Shown in pieces: positions 17,772 through 26,849 of a stretch of 64,000 bases of DNA; the first letter of the stretch is position 1; every line of letters begins with the position of its first letter. The notes below the pieces were generated by a model. It searched no databases. It was not told the origin of the DNA and saw only the letters and a program-made list of their open reading frames with translations. Origin of the DNA: Phytoactinopolyspora halotolerans. GTDB lineage: Bacteria > Actinomycetota > Actinomycetes > Jiangellales > Jiangellaceae. The stretch is from NCBI RefSeq assembly GCF_010550675.1, contig NZ_JAAGOA010000006.1, forward strand, positions 1-64,000, read 5' to 3'. A program made the position numbers and the translations under genes.

Positions 17772-18812
17772 TCAGTGGTTCGGTGATGAGGTGGCGGCCG
17801 CACCGGCTTCGGTCGGCTCCGTCTGGGCCGGATCTGTCCGGGCGGGGTCCGGATGCTGCTCGGCGTCCCTCAGGCTGCGCCCGGTGATGGCGAGGAAGAC
17901 GTCGTCCAGGCTGGGGCGTTTGACGGTGAGCGCTCCGGGCGTGACGCCGGCACCGTCCAGGGCGCGCAGCAACGGGATCACGGACTGGTCACCGTGTTCG
18001 ACGGTGAGGTGGATCCGGCCGTGCTCGGCGATCGAGGACCGCACGGCTACCGCCTTCTCGGCCACGCGTACGACGGTCTCGGCATCGCCGGCGTCGGCAT
18101 GATCGAGGTCGAGCGTGATGATGTCGCCGGAGATGCGGCGCTTGAGCTCGTCCGGCGTGCCCTCGGCGACGACGGTGCCGTGGTCCATCACCAGGATGCG
18201 GTCGCACAGTGCGTCGGCTTCGTCGAGGTAATGCGTGGTGATGACGATGGTGGTTCCGCGGGCGCGCAGGTCGCGAATGTGGTCCCACAGGTTGGCCCGG
18301 CTCTGCGGGTCGAGGCCCGTGGTGGGCTCGTCGAGGAAGACCAGTCCGGGCCGGTGCACCAGGCCGAGTGCGATGTCGACCCGGCGGCGTTGACCTCCGG
18401 AGAGCTGTTTGCAGGTGCGCTCATCCAGACCGTTGAGATCGAGCGAGCCGAGCAGCTCGGTCGCGCTACGTCTCGCGTCGGCCTTGCTGAGCCGGAACAG
18501 GCGTGCCTGCAGGATGAGTTCGTCCATGACGACGCCGTCGTCGCCGGTGGATCCACCCTGCGGGACGTAGCCGATGCCGGAGCGGACGCCCCGCGGATCC
18601 AGCCGGAGGTCGTGTCCGGCGATGGTCGCGTCGCCCGCGGTGGGTGTGATCAGCGTCGTCAGCATGCGCAGGGTGGTGGTTTTGCCGGCGCCGTTCGGGC
18701 CGAGCAGGCCGACGATCTCACCGTCAGCGACGTCGATGTCGACGCCACGGACAGCCTCGACCGGGCCGGTCCTGGTCTGAAATGTGCGGGCCAGGCCGCG
18801 AGCTGTGATCAT
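17772..18812 (-). CDS. DrrA-type ABC exporter ATPase
   Basis: ATPase of 346 residues of the daunorubicin-resistance family. Walker A is GPNGAGKTTTLRML, the signature LSGGQRRRVDIALG, Walker B LVFLDEPTTGLDP, and the H-loop ITTHYLDEAD. The C-terminal 100 residues form the DUF4162-like extension seen in DrrA. The last 30 residues are rich in D, P, T and E. First gene of a two-gene operon read from the promoter and operator at 18851-18889. Confidence 0.94.
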   Translation of the reverse strand: MITARGLARTFQTRTGPVEAVRGVDIDVADGEIVGLLGPNGAGKTTTLRMLTTLITPTAGDATIAGHDLRLDPRGVRSGIGYVPQGGSTGDDGVVMDELILQARLFRLSKADARRSATELLGSLDLNGLDERTCKQLSGGQRRRVDIALGLVHRPGLVFLDEPTTGLDPQSRANLWDHIRDLRARGTTIVITTHYLDEADALCDRILVMDHGTVVAEGTPDELKRRISGDIITLDLDHADAGDAETVVRVAEKAVAVRSSIAEHGRIHLTVEHGDQSVIPLLRALDGAGVTPGALTVKRPSLDDVFLAITGRSLRDAEQHPDPARTDPAQTEPTEAGAAATSSPNH

Positions 18813-18850
18813 CTTCCGTCTCTTCTTCCTGTGTCGCCCTTCGCCAAGCT

Positions 18851-18889
18851 AGACTATTCAAGCTTGAGTATCTTAGTCAAGCTTGAATA
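18851..18889 (-). promoter_or_regulatory. Promoter and PadR-type operator of the DrrAB operon
   Basis: A perfect 13-bp inverted repeat (18855-18867 and 18877-18889) is built from two copies of the 10-bp palindrome TCAAGCTTGA at 18858-18867 and 18877-18886, spaced 19 bp centre to centre. On the minus strand a -35 TTGACT (18880-18875) and a -10 TAGTCT (18856-18851) are separated by 18 bp and lie within this dyad, so a bound repressor would block RNA polymerase. The nearby PadR protein is the obvious candidate. The 61-residue gene at 19015 reads away on the other side. Confidence 0.75.
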
Positions 18890-19014
18890 TGGCATTCGCG
18901 TCTACCGGCGCATTCAGCGGCGCGGGCCCGTGGGAAGAACCTGTGCGAGGCCGGAGACCGTTGCGGTTCTCTCGACCGCCAGTCATGGTTGACATGGGTC
19001 GAGAAGGAGGCATC

Positions 19015-19200
19015 ATGGCGCGCAGTCAGCGAGCGAACATGGAGACCGGAAGTGGCGCCATTTACGGGCTCGGGCTGATCGGGGCGCTCGTGTACTTCTG
19101 GGGTGAGGCAGACTCATTCGGTGAGCACGTCGTCGCCGTGCTGAAGGCCATCGTGTGGCCGGCGCCGATGGTGTACGAGATCTTCCAGGCGCTGGATTGA
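19015..19200 (+). CDS. Small membrane protein of unknown function (61 aa)
   Basis: A 61-residue protein starting at ATG 19015, 4 nt after a near-ideal AAGGAGG (19004-19010). One hydrophobic segment is visible (AIYGLGLIGALVYFWG, about 15-30), and the C-terminal half contains WPAPMVYEIFQAL. Not recognised as a named family. It diverges from the DrrAB exporter across the palindromic operator and faces the PadR gene, so PadR may control both. The excellent ribosome binding site argues that it is real. Confidence 0.7.
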   Translation: MARSQRANMETGSGAIYGLGLIGALVYFWGEADSFGEHVVAVLKAIVWPAPMVYEIFQALD

Positions 19201-19261
19201 CGGACGGCGGTGTGCCGGGGAACGGTACGGGTGACGGGCGCGGCGCCTGCGTGGCGCCTGG

Positions 19262-19981
19262 TCAGCCGAGCGGGGCGTCGTCGGGGCCGTCACCCGGGTC
19301 GTCTGCCGGGCCGCCACGTTCGATGCTGGTCACCGGTGTGCGGTGTGCCGTCGCGTACTCGGCCTGCTGCGCGGCGAGCGATTCTTGCGCGCGGCTGGGC
19401 AGATTCCAGACGTCGAGGTCACCCGACTCGATCCGTTGCGTCAGCATCAGTGCCCACGCGTACTCGGCCTCGGCCAGCCCGAGCTGTAAGCGCATCATCT
19501 CCGCAACGTGGTGTGGTTCTTCCTTCAACGGATCTCCGCCGCCCGCCTCGACACGCTCGATGTCGCGTCGTGTCATCATGATCTCGGCCTCGAGCCGGTG
19601 CGCACGCGCCTTGAGTGCGGCGATCACGTCGTCCCGATTGCTGAACGGCAGCTGGCTGATCGCCGGCAGGAGCGGATGGGCCGGCGCGTTCGACTCCCAC
19701 AAGGAGCTACGGAGCAGGGCGTGGTATTCCTTCTCACCCTCGTCCGTCAGTCGATACGTGCGGCGGGCCGGACGCGAACCCCGTTGGCCGGAGTCGACCA
19801 GCTCGATCCACTGATCACGTTCGAGCGTCTTCAACGCCTGGTAGATCGAGCCCGGCGCCACGTTGGCCCATCTGTCGGCCCGCCAAGAGAGGAGCTCCCG
19901 ACGGACGTCGTACCCGTGTACCGGCTGCAACATCCGCACGATCCCGAGCACCAGGAGACGAGTCGACGACGGAGTAGCCAT
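19262..19981 (-). CDS. PadR-family transcriptional regulator
   Basis: PadR regulator of 239 residues. The N-terminal winged helix reads LLVLGIVRMLQPVHGYDVRR then APGSIYQALKTLERDQWIE, with the wing TYRLTDEGEKEYHALL. The C-terminal helical domain (about 100-200) is of the Vir_act_alpha_C type used for dimerisation. PadR proteins often repress neighbouring multidrug exporters, which fits DrrAB at 16989-18812. The tail is rich in D, G and P. Confidence 0.93.
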   Translation of the reverse strand: MATPSSTRLLVLGIVRMLQPVHGYDVRRELLSWRADRWANVAPGSIYQALKTLERDQWIELVDSGQRGSRPARRTYRLTDEGEKEYHALLRSSLWESNAPAHPLLPAISQLPFSNRDDVIAALKARAHRLEAEIMMTRRDIERVEAGGGDPLKEEPHHVAEMMRLQLGLAEAEYAWALMLTQRIESGDLDVWNLPSRAQESLAAQQAEYATAHRTPVTSIERGGPADDPGDGPDDAPLG

Positions 19982-20044
19982 GCGGTCCAGGATATGCGCC
20001 GACGTCGCCGGCTGACGGAACGTGTGCCCGGGCCGGCCGACCGA

Positions 20045-20344
20045 TTACTCGGTGGTGTCCCGACCGTTGACGATGGCGTCGATGGTGCGCGCCATATCCA
20101 CATCGGCACTGGTGACGCCGCCGGCTGAATGCGTGGAGAGGGTGAACGTCAACGTCCGGTAACGGATGTCGATATCCGGGTGGTGGTCGGCTTCTTCGGC
20201 CGCGTCGGCGACGTCGTCGACGATCGAGATGGCGGTCCGGAAGTCCCGTGCCTGGACCGTACGGCTGATCGCCTTGGTATCGCCCGACCATTGAGGGATG
20301 GCCGCCAACATCGCATGCAGTGCATCGTCATCGAAAACCGTCAT
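20045..20344 (-). CDS. 4a-hydroxytetrahydrobiopterin dehydratase (pterin carbinolamine dehydratase)
   Basis: A 99-residue member of the PCD/DCoH family. The signature EADHHPDIDIRY contains the pterin-binding His-His-Pro. The N-terminal helix DALHAMLAAIPQW and the C-terminal DVDMARTIDAIV complete the fold. It recycles oxidised pterin cofactors. No aromatic amino acid hydroxylase is nearby, so its partner must lie elsewhere. ATG at 20344. Confidence 0.92.
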   Translation of the reverse strand: MTVFDDDALHAMLAAIPQWSGDTKAISRTVQARDFRTAISIVDDVADAAEEADHHPDIDIRYRTLTFTLSTHSAGGVTSADVDMARTIDAIVNGRDTTE

Positions 20345-20480
20345 GGTCAGCACTCTCCTTCCCGAGCATCTCTCGGCGCCCGTGCCTGACGGCGCCGGAC
20401 GCACGTCGCTCGCGTTTCGGAAAGCGTAAGGGCCATCCGATCGCCCGTGCCACCAACTCCGTGATCGTGGTGCGGTATGT

Positions 20481-21239
20481 CTAGTCCGTGGACGACCGGC
20501 GGAAGATCTTCGAACCCAGCCAGACCAGCGGATCGTAACGGCGGTCGACGACGCGTTCCTTGACCGGAATGATTGCGTTGTCGGTGATCTTGATGCCCTC
20601 CGGGCACACCTCGGTGCAGCACTTGGTGATGTTGCACAGGCCGACCCCGGCCTCGTCCCGCGCCGCCTCGCGATGGTCGTTCGTGTCCAGCGGATGCATC
20701 TCCAGCTCGGCGTAGCGCAGGAAGAACCGCGGGCCGGAGAACGCCCGCTTGTTGTCGTCGTGATCGCGGACCACATGGCAGACGGTCTGGCACAGATAGC
20801 ACTCGATGCACTTGCGGAACTCCTGACCGCGCTCCACATCCTCCTGCTGCATCCGGTACGTGCCGTCCGGCCGGCGAGGCTCGGGCGCGAACGCCGGCAC
20901 CTGTTTCGCCTTCTCGTAGTTGTACGAGACGTCGGTGACCAGATCGCGGATGACCGGGAACGTCCGCAGCGGGGTCACCGTCACGGTCTCGTCCGGGTCG
21001 AAGATGGACAGCCGCGTCATGCAGGTCAGCCGTGGCTTGCCGTTGATCTCGGCGCTACACGAACCACACTTGCCCGCCTTGCAGTTCCAGCGCACGGCCA
21101 GATCGCCGGCCTGGGTGGCCTGCAGACGATGCAACGCGTCCAAGACCACCTCGCCTTCCTCGACCGGCACGACGTAGTCGGCCAGGTCACCACCGGACTC
21201 GTCGCCTCGCCAGACTCGCATCTTCAGGTCATAACCCAT
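20481..21239 (-). CDS. sdhB: Succinate dehydrogenase Sdh1, iron-sulfur subunit
   Basis: SdhB of 252 residues with three cluster sites: [2Fe-2S] at C53, C58, C61 and C73, and the two ferredoxin-like sets at C144/C147/C150/C154 and C202/C207 or C208/C212. It passes electrons from the flavoprotein to the membrane subunit. Last gene of the 98-aa / sdhC / sdhA / sdhB operon, the same order as the recalled mycobacterial Sdh1 locus (Rv0250c to Rv0247c). Confidence 0.95.
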   Translation of the reverse strand: MGYDLKMRVWRGDESGGDLADYVVPVEEGEVVLDALHRLQATQAGDLAVRWNCKAGKCGSCSAEINGKPRLTCMTRLSIFDPDETVTVTPLRTFPVIRDLVTDVSYNYEKAKQVPAFAPEPRRPDGTYRMQQEDVERGQEFRKCIECYLCQTVCHVVRDHDDNKRAFSGPRFFLRYAELEMHPLDTNDHREAARDEAGVGLCNITKCCTEVCPEGIKITDNAIIPVKERVVDRRYDPLVWLGSKIFRRSSTD

Positions 21240-21326
21240 ATGTCACTTCTCCTCGGCGGTTCGCCACCATGAGCCCGGCCGCGCCCCAGCACAGCCGTAC
21301 CGGAGCACCGGGCTCGTGGTTACGCC

Positions 21327-23135
21327 TCATTTCTGCTCGAACAGTTCCTGCAAGTCGTCGGGCATGGTCGGTAATGCCTCGCGGCGGATCGAGACCGCTT
21401 CGCCGGTCTCGTCCAGCACACAGTGCAGATTCACGGTGGCCCACGAATCATCGGTGGCCGGGAAGTCGTCGCGGGTATGCCCGCCGCGGCTCTCGGTCCG
21501 TTCCAGAGCGGCCTTCGCGATGCACTCGGACACCAGCAGCATGTTGCTCAGATCCAGGGCCAGATGCCAGCCCGGGTTGTACTGCCGGTGACCCTCCACA
21601 CTGAGCTGGGCAGTCCGCCCGCGCAACCGCACCAGCTCTTCGAGCGCCTTCTGCATCTCGTCCGCGTTGCGGATGATGCCCACCAGGTTGTGCATGACGT
21701 CCTGCAGGTCCTGCTGCACGGCGTACGCGTTCTCGCCACCCTCCCGCTCGAACGGGGCGAGTGCGGCCTCTCCGGCGGCGCGGATGTCGTCGTCGGAAAT
21801 GGCCGGGCGCTGTTCCATCGCCGTCGCTGCCTCGGCCGCCGCGGCCCCTGCCCGTCGGCCGAAGACCAACAGGTCGGACAGCGAGTTGCCGCCCAGCCGG
21901 TTGGCGCCGTGCATGCCGCCGGCGACCTCGCCGGCCGCGTACAGCCCGGATACGGAGGACTCCGCCGTGTCCGGCTCGACGGCTACCCCGCCCATCACGT
22001 AATGGCAGGTGGGGCCGACCTCCATCGGCTCGGCGGTGATGTCGACGTCGGCGAGTTCCTTGAACTGGTGGTACATGGAAGGCAGCCGGCGCTGGATGTA
22101 CTCGGCCGGATGCCGGGACGCGATGTCCAGGAAGACACCGCCGTGCGGAGACCCCCGGCCCGCCTTGACCTCGGCGTTGATGGCGCGCGCCACCTCGTCA
22201 CGGGGGAGTAGCTCGGGCGGGCGGCGGTTGTTCGTCTTGTCGGTGTACCAGCGGTCGGCCTCCTCCTCGGAGTCCGCCGTCTCCGCCTTGAAGAACTCCG
22301 GGATGTAGTCGAACATGAACCGCTTGCCCTCGCTGTTGCGGAGCACACCGCCGTCACCGCGGACCGACTCGGTGACCAGGATGCCCTTCACCGACGGCGG
22401 CCAGACCATACCGGTCGGGTGGAACTGGACGAACTCCATGTTCACCAGCGACGCGCCGGCCTTCAGCGCGAGCGCGTGACCGTCGCCGGTGTACTCCCAG
22501 GAGTTGGAGGTCACCTTGTAGGACTTGCCGATACCTCCGGTGGCCAGCACCACCGAGGGTGCCTCGAAGGCGATGAACCTGCCGGACTCCCGCCAGTAAC
22601 CGAAAGCGCCCGCGATCCGGCCCCCGTTCTGGAGCAACTCGGTGATCGTGCACTCCATGTAGACATCGATGCCGAGTGCGACGGTGCGCTGCTGCAGGGT
22701 CCGGATCAGCTCCAGGCCGGTGCGGTCACCGACGTGGGCCAGCCGGGCGTACCGGTGGCCGCCGAAGTCACGCTGGGAGATCAGCCCGTCCGGTGTGCGG
22801 TCGAACAGGGCACCCCATTCCTCCAGCTCATGGATGCGGTCCGGTGCCTCCTGCGCATGCAGCTGCGCCATCCGCCAGTGGTTGAGCATCTTGCCGCCGC
22901 GCATCGTGTCGCGGAAATGCACCTGCCAGCTGTCTTCGGAGTAGACGTTGCCCATCGCGGCAGCGGCGCCGCCCTCGGCCATCACCGTGTGCGCCTTGCC
23001 GAGCAGTGACTTGCAGACGACGGCCACCCGGGCTCCGGCGTCACGAGCGGCGATCGCGGCGCGCAAGCCGGCACCGCCCGCTCCTACCACCAGCACGTCA
23101 TACTGATGACGCTCGATTGTGCTGGGATCGGTCAT
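21327..23135 (-). CDS. sdhA: Succinate dehydrogenase/fumarate reductase Sdh1, flavoprotein subunit
   Basis: SdhA-type flavoprotein of 602 residues. The FAD-binding N-terminus is VLVVGAGGAGLRAAIAA. KAHTVMAEGGAAAAMGN is the FAD-linkage segment, carrying the His that is normally covalently linked to FAD. The later GGMHGANRLGGNSLSD completes the active site. HPTGMV and the substrate-binding Arg region are intact. 87 bp separate it from sdhB. It oxidises succinate to fumarate. Confidence 0.96.
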   Translation of the reverse strand: MTDPSTIERHQYDVLVVGAGGAGLRAAIAARDAGARVAVVCKSLLGKAHTVMAEGGAAAAMGNVYSEDSWQVHFRDTMRGGKMLNHWRMAQLHAQEAPDRIHELEEWGALFDRTPDGLISQRDFGGHRYARLAHVGDRTGLELIRTLQQRTVALGIDVYMECTITELLQNGGRIAGAFGYWRESGRFIAFEAPSVVLATGGIGKSYKVTSNSWEYTGDGHALALKAGASLVNMEFVQFHPTGMVWPPSVKGILVTESVRGDGGVLRNSEGKRFMFDYIPEFFKAETADSEEEADRWYTDKTNNRRPPELLPRDEVARAINAEVKAGRGSPHGGVFLDIASRHPAEYIQRRLPSMYHQFKELADVDITAEPMEVGPTCHYVMGGVAVEPDTAESSVSGLYAAGEVAGGMHGANRLGGNSLSDLLVFGRRAGAAAAEAATAMEQRPAISDDDIRAAGEAALAPFEREGGENAYAVQQDLQDVMHNLVGIIRNADEMQKALEELVRLRGRTAQLSVEGHRQYNPGWHLALDLSNMLLVSECIAKAALERTESRGGHTRDDFPATDDSWATVNLHCVLDETGEAVSIRREALPTMPDDLQELFEQK

Positions 23136-23244
23136 CTCAGAGCCGTCTCCTTCGTTGCTGCCGGACGTGGTCGAAGAGGTGAGCCGGACCTCTGCGGGGT
23201 CTCAACCCCGCGGAGGCGGCGCTGCTGTGGCATCGTGACTGTTC

Positions 23245-24111
23245 CTAGTTAATGAAACGTAGGTCGTCGAACCACCCGGCTGCCAGCGCCATGATGTAAA
23301 AGTCGGTGAGCGCCAAAGTGCCCAGCGTGATCCACGCATATTGCATGTGCCGGGTGTTGAGCCGGGAGACGAAGGTCCACCACCGGTACCGGATCGGATT
23401 CTTGGAGAAGTTCCGCAGCCGGCCCCCGGTCACGTGGCGGCAGGAGTGGCAGGAGAGCGTGTAGCCCCACAGCATGACCACGTTGCCGATCAGGATCAGG
23501 TTGCCCAGGCCGATGCCGAAGCCGTCCTCGCCGCTGAACGCGAGAATCGCGTCGTAGGTGTTGATCAGCGTGATGATGAACGCGGCGTAGAAGAAGTAAC
23601 GGTGCGAGTTCTGCAGGATCAGCGGGAACTTGGTCTCGCCCGTGTAGGACTTGTGCCGGTCGGGCACCGCACACGCGGGCGGGGACAGCCAGAAGCTGCG
23701 GTAATACGCCTTGCGGTAGTAGTAGCAGGTCAGCCGGAACAGCAGCAGGAACGGCAGGCTGAACGCGGCATACGGGATGATGGGGTTGTCCACGAGCACC
23801 CGGCCGAAGTGCGCGGACTCCGGTATGCAGCCGTTCGAGACACATGGCGAGTAGAACGGCGTCAGGTAGTGGTGCTCGGCTACCCAATAGTTGTTCTGCA
23901 GGAACACCCGGACGGTCGCGTAGATGACCCAGGCGCTCAGGCCGATCACGGTGAACGTCGGGACCACCCAGTAGCGATCCTTGCGCAGCGTGCGCAGGCC
24001 GATCCGGGCGCGGTGAGGGGCGTCGACGCCGCCGGGGTGGGTGGCGGTCGCGGTGGCCGCCGTCCCGGTCGGGCGTTCGGGTTCGGATGCTTCGGTTCCG
24101 GTACTTGTCAT
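23245..24111 (-). CDS. sdhC: Succinate dehydrogenase Sdh1, membrane subunit
   Basis: Membrane protein of 288 residues with a 40-residue polar N-terminus followed by about five hydrophobic segments (near 50-70, 105-125, 155-175, 190-210 and 255-280). Conserved features are PFYSPCVS and TLSCHSCRHVTGG. It matches the large single membrane anchor of mycobacterial-type Sdh1 (Rv0249c-like) rather than a short SdhC/SdhD pair. ATG at 24111 overlaps the stop of the 98-aa gene as ATGA. Confidence 0.88.
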   Translation of the reverse strand: MTSTGTEASEPERPTGTAATATATHPGGVDAPHRARIGLRTLRKDRYWVVPTFTVIGLSAWVIYATVRVFLQNNYWVAEHHYLTPFYSPCVSNGCIPESAHFGRVLVDNPIIPYAAFSLPFLLLFRLTCYYYRKAYYRSFWLSPPACAVPDRHKSYTGETKFPLILQNSHRYFFYAAFIITLINTYDAILAFSGEDGFGIGLGNLILIGNVVMLWGYTLSCHSCRHVTGGRLRNFSKNPIRYRWWTFVSRLNTRHMQYAWITLGTLALTDFYIMALAAGWFDDLRFIN

Positions 24112-24407
24112 CAGGGTGCGTGCCGATCCGGGGCGCCGAGACCTTCGTCTTCGGCTCCAGCCCACATGCTGGGGTCGTATGGGGTGTCGGGAATTGACTC
24201 GAGTGGCCCGTCGATGCGACCGCGGCGGCCGGGTTCCGGCTCGCCCAACTCCTCGAGGTCGGTTGCGAGCCGTGCGACATCACTGGTCAGGCGGCGGACA
24301 CCGAGTGTGTCGCCATACGCCTGGCGCAGCCGGGAGACGGCGGACTCCAGTGTCGTGACGGCAGCCGCCACCGCGTCCCGGCATTCCGGTGCGCTTCTGA
24401 TGTCCAA
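24111..24407 (-). CDS. Conserved small protein of the Sdh1 operon (98 aa)
   Basis: A 98-residue soluble protein beginning at TTG 24407, with GGGAGG 7 nt upstream. It has a helical, heptad-like N-terminal half (VTTLESAVSRLRQAYG) and a proline- and aspartate-rich tail (PDTPYDPSMWAG). It overlaps sdhC by ATGA and occupies the position of Rv0250c in the recalled M. tuberculosis locus. Function is unknown; the translational coupling suggests a role tied to Sdh1. Confidence 0.75.
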   Translation of the reverse strand: MDIRSAPECRDAVAAAVTTLESAVSRLRQAYGDTLGVRRLTSDVARLATDLEELGEPEPGRRGRIDGPLESIPDTPYDPSMWAGAEDEGLGAPDRHAP

Positions 24408-24971
24408 TTCGGCCTCCCTGCGAACGTCGACGGTCGCTGGTGGATGGTGATCATAGCGCGCCTACGCGGCCTGATCACGTCGCAGCTTCCCATGGACCGG
24501 CGATCGAAATCCAGAGCTTGCCGGGATTGCGCGCGCCGGTGAACAGGTGCGCCGAACGTGCCGGCACGGCCGCCACCAGCCGTGGCGAGACCGTGGCAGC
24601 GGGAGCCGCAGGAGCCGGGCGCCGTCCGGCGGATCTGGAATGTGACCAACGTAACGCCGAAATTGTGCGTAGGCTGCGGCGTGCCGGTATTGAAGCAACG
24701 GTCTCGAGGGCATGAGGTTGGTCATTACAACGATTGCGGGTCACCGGCCGAGGGTGTGCGCCGGTCCTCCGGCCGGATATGCAGGCTGCGGGAGGATTTG
24801 CGGGGGTCCGCGTGGTCAAACTGTTACATTTCGTGTTTGTCCGCCGGAAATGGATTGCAGCTCAGTAACTTCTGTCGCGCTGGCTTGTGCGCCGCTGCAG
24901 CAAATGATGATGTGTGTCAAGTGTTTTGTTGGGATCCGAATCGGAGCCCATGACGAACTGAGGAGTCCAAG
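24408..24971. other. 564-bp intergenic region, divergent promoters
   Basis: This stretch separates the Sdh1 operon (leftward) from the peptide ABC operon (rightward) and must hold both promoters. From about 24800 it becomes relatively A/T-rich (for example CAAACTGTTACATTTCGTG), as expected upstream of a transcript. No convincing gene, riboswitch or long hairpin is seen. A Cys-rich 131-residue frame at 24558-24953 has no ribosome binding site and no recognisable motif. Confidence 0.5.
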
Positions 24972-26822
24972 TTGACATTCAAGCGCAGAGGTGGGGCGGT
25001 CCTGGCCGTCGCTGCGGCGAGCGCGCTCGTCCTCGCCGCGTGCGGCGGTGACGACGACGAGGAGCCGACCGGCGACAGTGGCCAGGCGGAGGAGGACCAG
25101 GGGTCCGACTCGGACTCGGACTCGGATTCGGACTCCGAGGCCAGTGGCGACGTCTGTCGGGAGGATCTCGGCGACCTGGAGACCCAGGACGACACGATCT
25201 TCTACTCGACTGGCGAGTCCGAGTGGAGCGGCTACAACAGCGACACGCCGAGCACGTACTCGACGTACAACAACGTGATCAACAGCCGGATGAGCCAGAG
25301 CTTCTGGTACTGGGGCACCGACGGCTCGTTCTGTGAGGACACGGACTTCGGCACCATCGAGGTCCTCGAGGAAGAGCCGCTGACGGTTCAGTACACCATC
25401 AACGACGAGGTCAGCTGGTCGGACGGCACGCCGGTGACGGCCGCCGACTTCATCCTCGAATGGGGTAGCGAGAGCCCGACGATGGTCAACGCCGACGGCG
25501 AGCCGCTCTTCGACCATGTGAGCGGTACCGACTACGGCGAGTACGCCCCGGACGGCCCGCAGGGTGACCCGACGGGCAAGCAGTTCACGGTCACCTTCGA
25601 GACGACCTACGCCGACTGGAATCTGCTGGTCGGCAAGATGTACCCGGCACACGTGGTGGCCGAGCAGGCCGGCATGAGCATCGAAGAGCTCAGCCAGGCG
25701 ATCCTGGACGGGGACACCGAGGCTGTCGAGCCGGCCGCCGAGTTCTGGAACACCGGCTGGCTCTCGCCCAACCCGGGTGAGCTGCCGGATCCCGAGCTGG
25801 TCCCGGTCACCGGCCCGTACCGGCTGAAGGAAGGCGGCTGGGAAGGCGGCCAGTACATCACGCTGGAGGCGTACGACGAGTACTGGGGGCCCGCGCCGGG
25901 CACACAGGAGATCGTCTTCCGGTTCGCCGCAGCCGACACCCACGTGCAGGCGCTGCAGAACGGTGACCTGAACGCGATCGAGCCGCAGGCCACGGTGGAC
26001 ACCCTCGCCCAGCTGGAGGGATTGGCACCGGACATCACCACCGAGACGTACCCGACGCTGATCTGGGAGCACCTGGACTTCAACTTCATGGAGGGCAGCC
26101 CGTTCGCCGACGATCTCGCCCTGCGGGAGGCGTTCGCGATGTGCGTGCCGCGGCAGCAGATCGTCGACAGCCTGATCACGCCGATCGACCCCGAAGCCGT
26201 GGTGATGAACGCCCGCGAGGTGTTCCCGTTCCATGACGAGTACGACGAAGTGGTGGAAGCCGCATACGACGGCCGTTACGACCAGCCCGACCTGGAAGGC
26301 GCGGAGGCGAAGATCGCCGAGTCCGGTGCGGAGACCCCGATCGATGTGCGGATCGGCTACTCCGCGCCCAACCCGCGCCGCACCGACGAGGTGTCGCTGA
26401 TCAAGGCCAGCTGTGACGAGGTCGGATTCAACATCATCGACGTCGGCAGCGAGGACTTCTTCCAGCCGGGCGGCACCCAGGAGAGCGGGGACTACGAGGT
26501 CGCACTGTTCGCCTGGTCCGGCTCCGGCCAGATCGCCTCCGGCCAGAACATCTACGCCACCGGGCAGCCGCAGAACTACGGTGAGTACTCCAACGAGGAG
26601 GTCGACGCCGAGTGGCAGACGCTGGCGACGTCGGCGGATCCGGAGGTTCACCTGGAGCAGACGAAGAAGATCGAGAAGCTGCTCTGGGACGACCTGTTCG
26701 GCATCCCGCTCTTCGCCCACCCGGGCGTCGTCGGATACGACTCCACGCTGCAGAACGTGCGGCCGATGTCGGCTCAGGACGGCCTGGTCTGGAACGAGGA
26801 GCAGTGGTACCGAGCAGAGTGA
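24972..26822 (+). CDS. Peptide-type ABC transporter, substrate-binding lipoprotein (family 5)
   Basis: SBP_bac_5 protein of 616 residues. The lipobox LVLAAC (Cys24) is followed by an acidic linker containing a Ser-Asp repeat (about 45-55). The domain starts near VCREDLGDLE and shows the family block EVSWSDGTPVTAADFILEW. The TTG start at 24972 follows GAGGAG. It binds oligopeptides or another solute outside the membrane. First gene of a complete four-gene operon. Confidence 0.92.
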   Translation: MTFKRRGGAVLAVAAASALVLAACGGDDDEEPTGDSGQAEEDQGSDSDSDSDSDSEASGDVCREDLGDLETQDDTIFYSTGESEWSGYNSDTPSTYSTYNNVINSRMSQSFWYWGTDGSFCEDTDFGTIEVLEEEPLTVQYTINDEVSWSDGTPVTAADFILEWGSESPTMVNADGEPLFDHVSGTDYGEYAPDGPQGDPTGKQFTVTFETTYADWNLLVGKMYPAHVVAEQAGMSIEELSQAILDGDTEAVEPAAEFWNTGWLSPNPGELPDPELVPVTGPYRLKEGGWEGGQYITLEAYDEYWGPAPGTQEIVFRFAAADTHVQALQNGDLNAIEPQATVDTLAQLEGLAPDITTETYPTLIWEHLDFNFMEGSPFADDLALREAFAMCVPRQQIVDSLITPIDPEAVVMNAREVFPFHDEYDEVVEAAYDGRYDQPDLEGAEAKIAESGAETPIDVRIGYSAPNPRRTDEVSLIKASCDEVGFNIIDVGSEDFFQPGGTQESGDYEVALFAWSGSGQIASGQNIYATGQPQNYGEYSNEEVDAEWQTLATSADPEVHLEQTKKIEKLLWDDLFGIPLFAHPGVVGYDSTLQNVRPMSAQDGLVWNEEQWYRAE

Positions 26823-26849
26823 GGTGAGCTAGGAATCACCGACTCTGCA

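Noticed and set aside
24558-24953. Cys-rich 131-residue frame in the sdh / peptide-ABC intergenic region
   Set aside because: No ribosome binding site, irregular composition and no metal-binding pattern; it overlaps the A/T-rich promoter region.
24816-26720. Antisense frame of 634 residues opposite the first binding lipoprotein
   Set aside because: The sense gene has a lipobox and family-5 blocks; the antisense product does not resemble any protein family.
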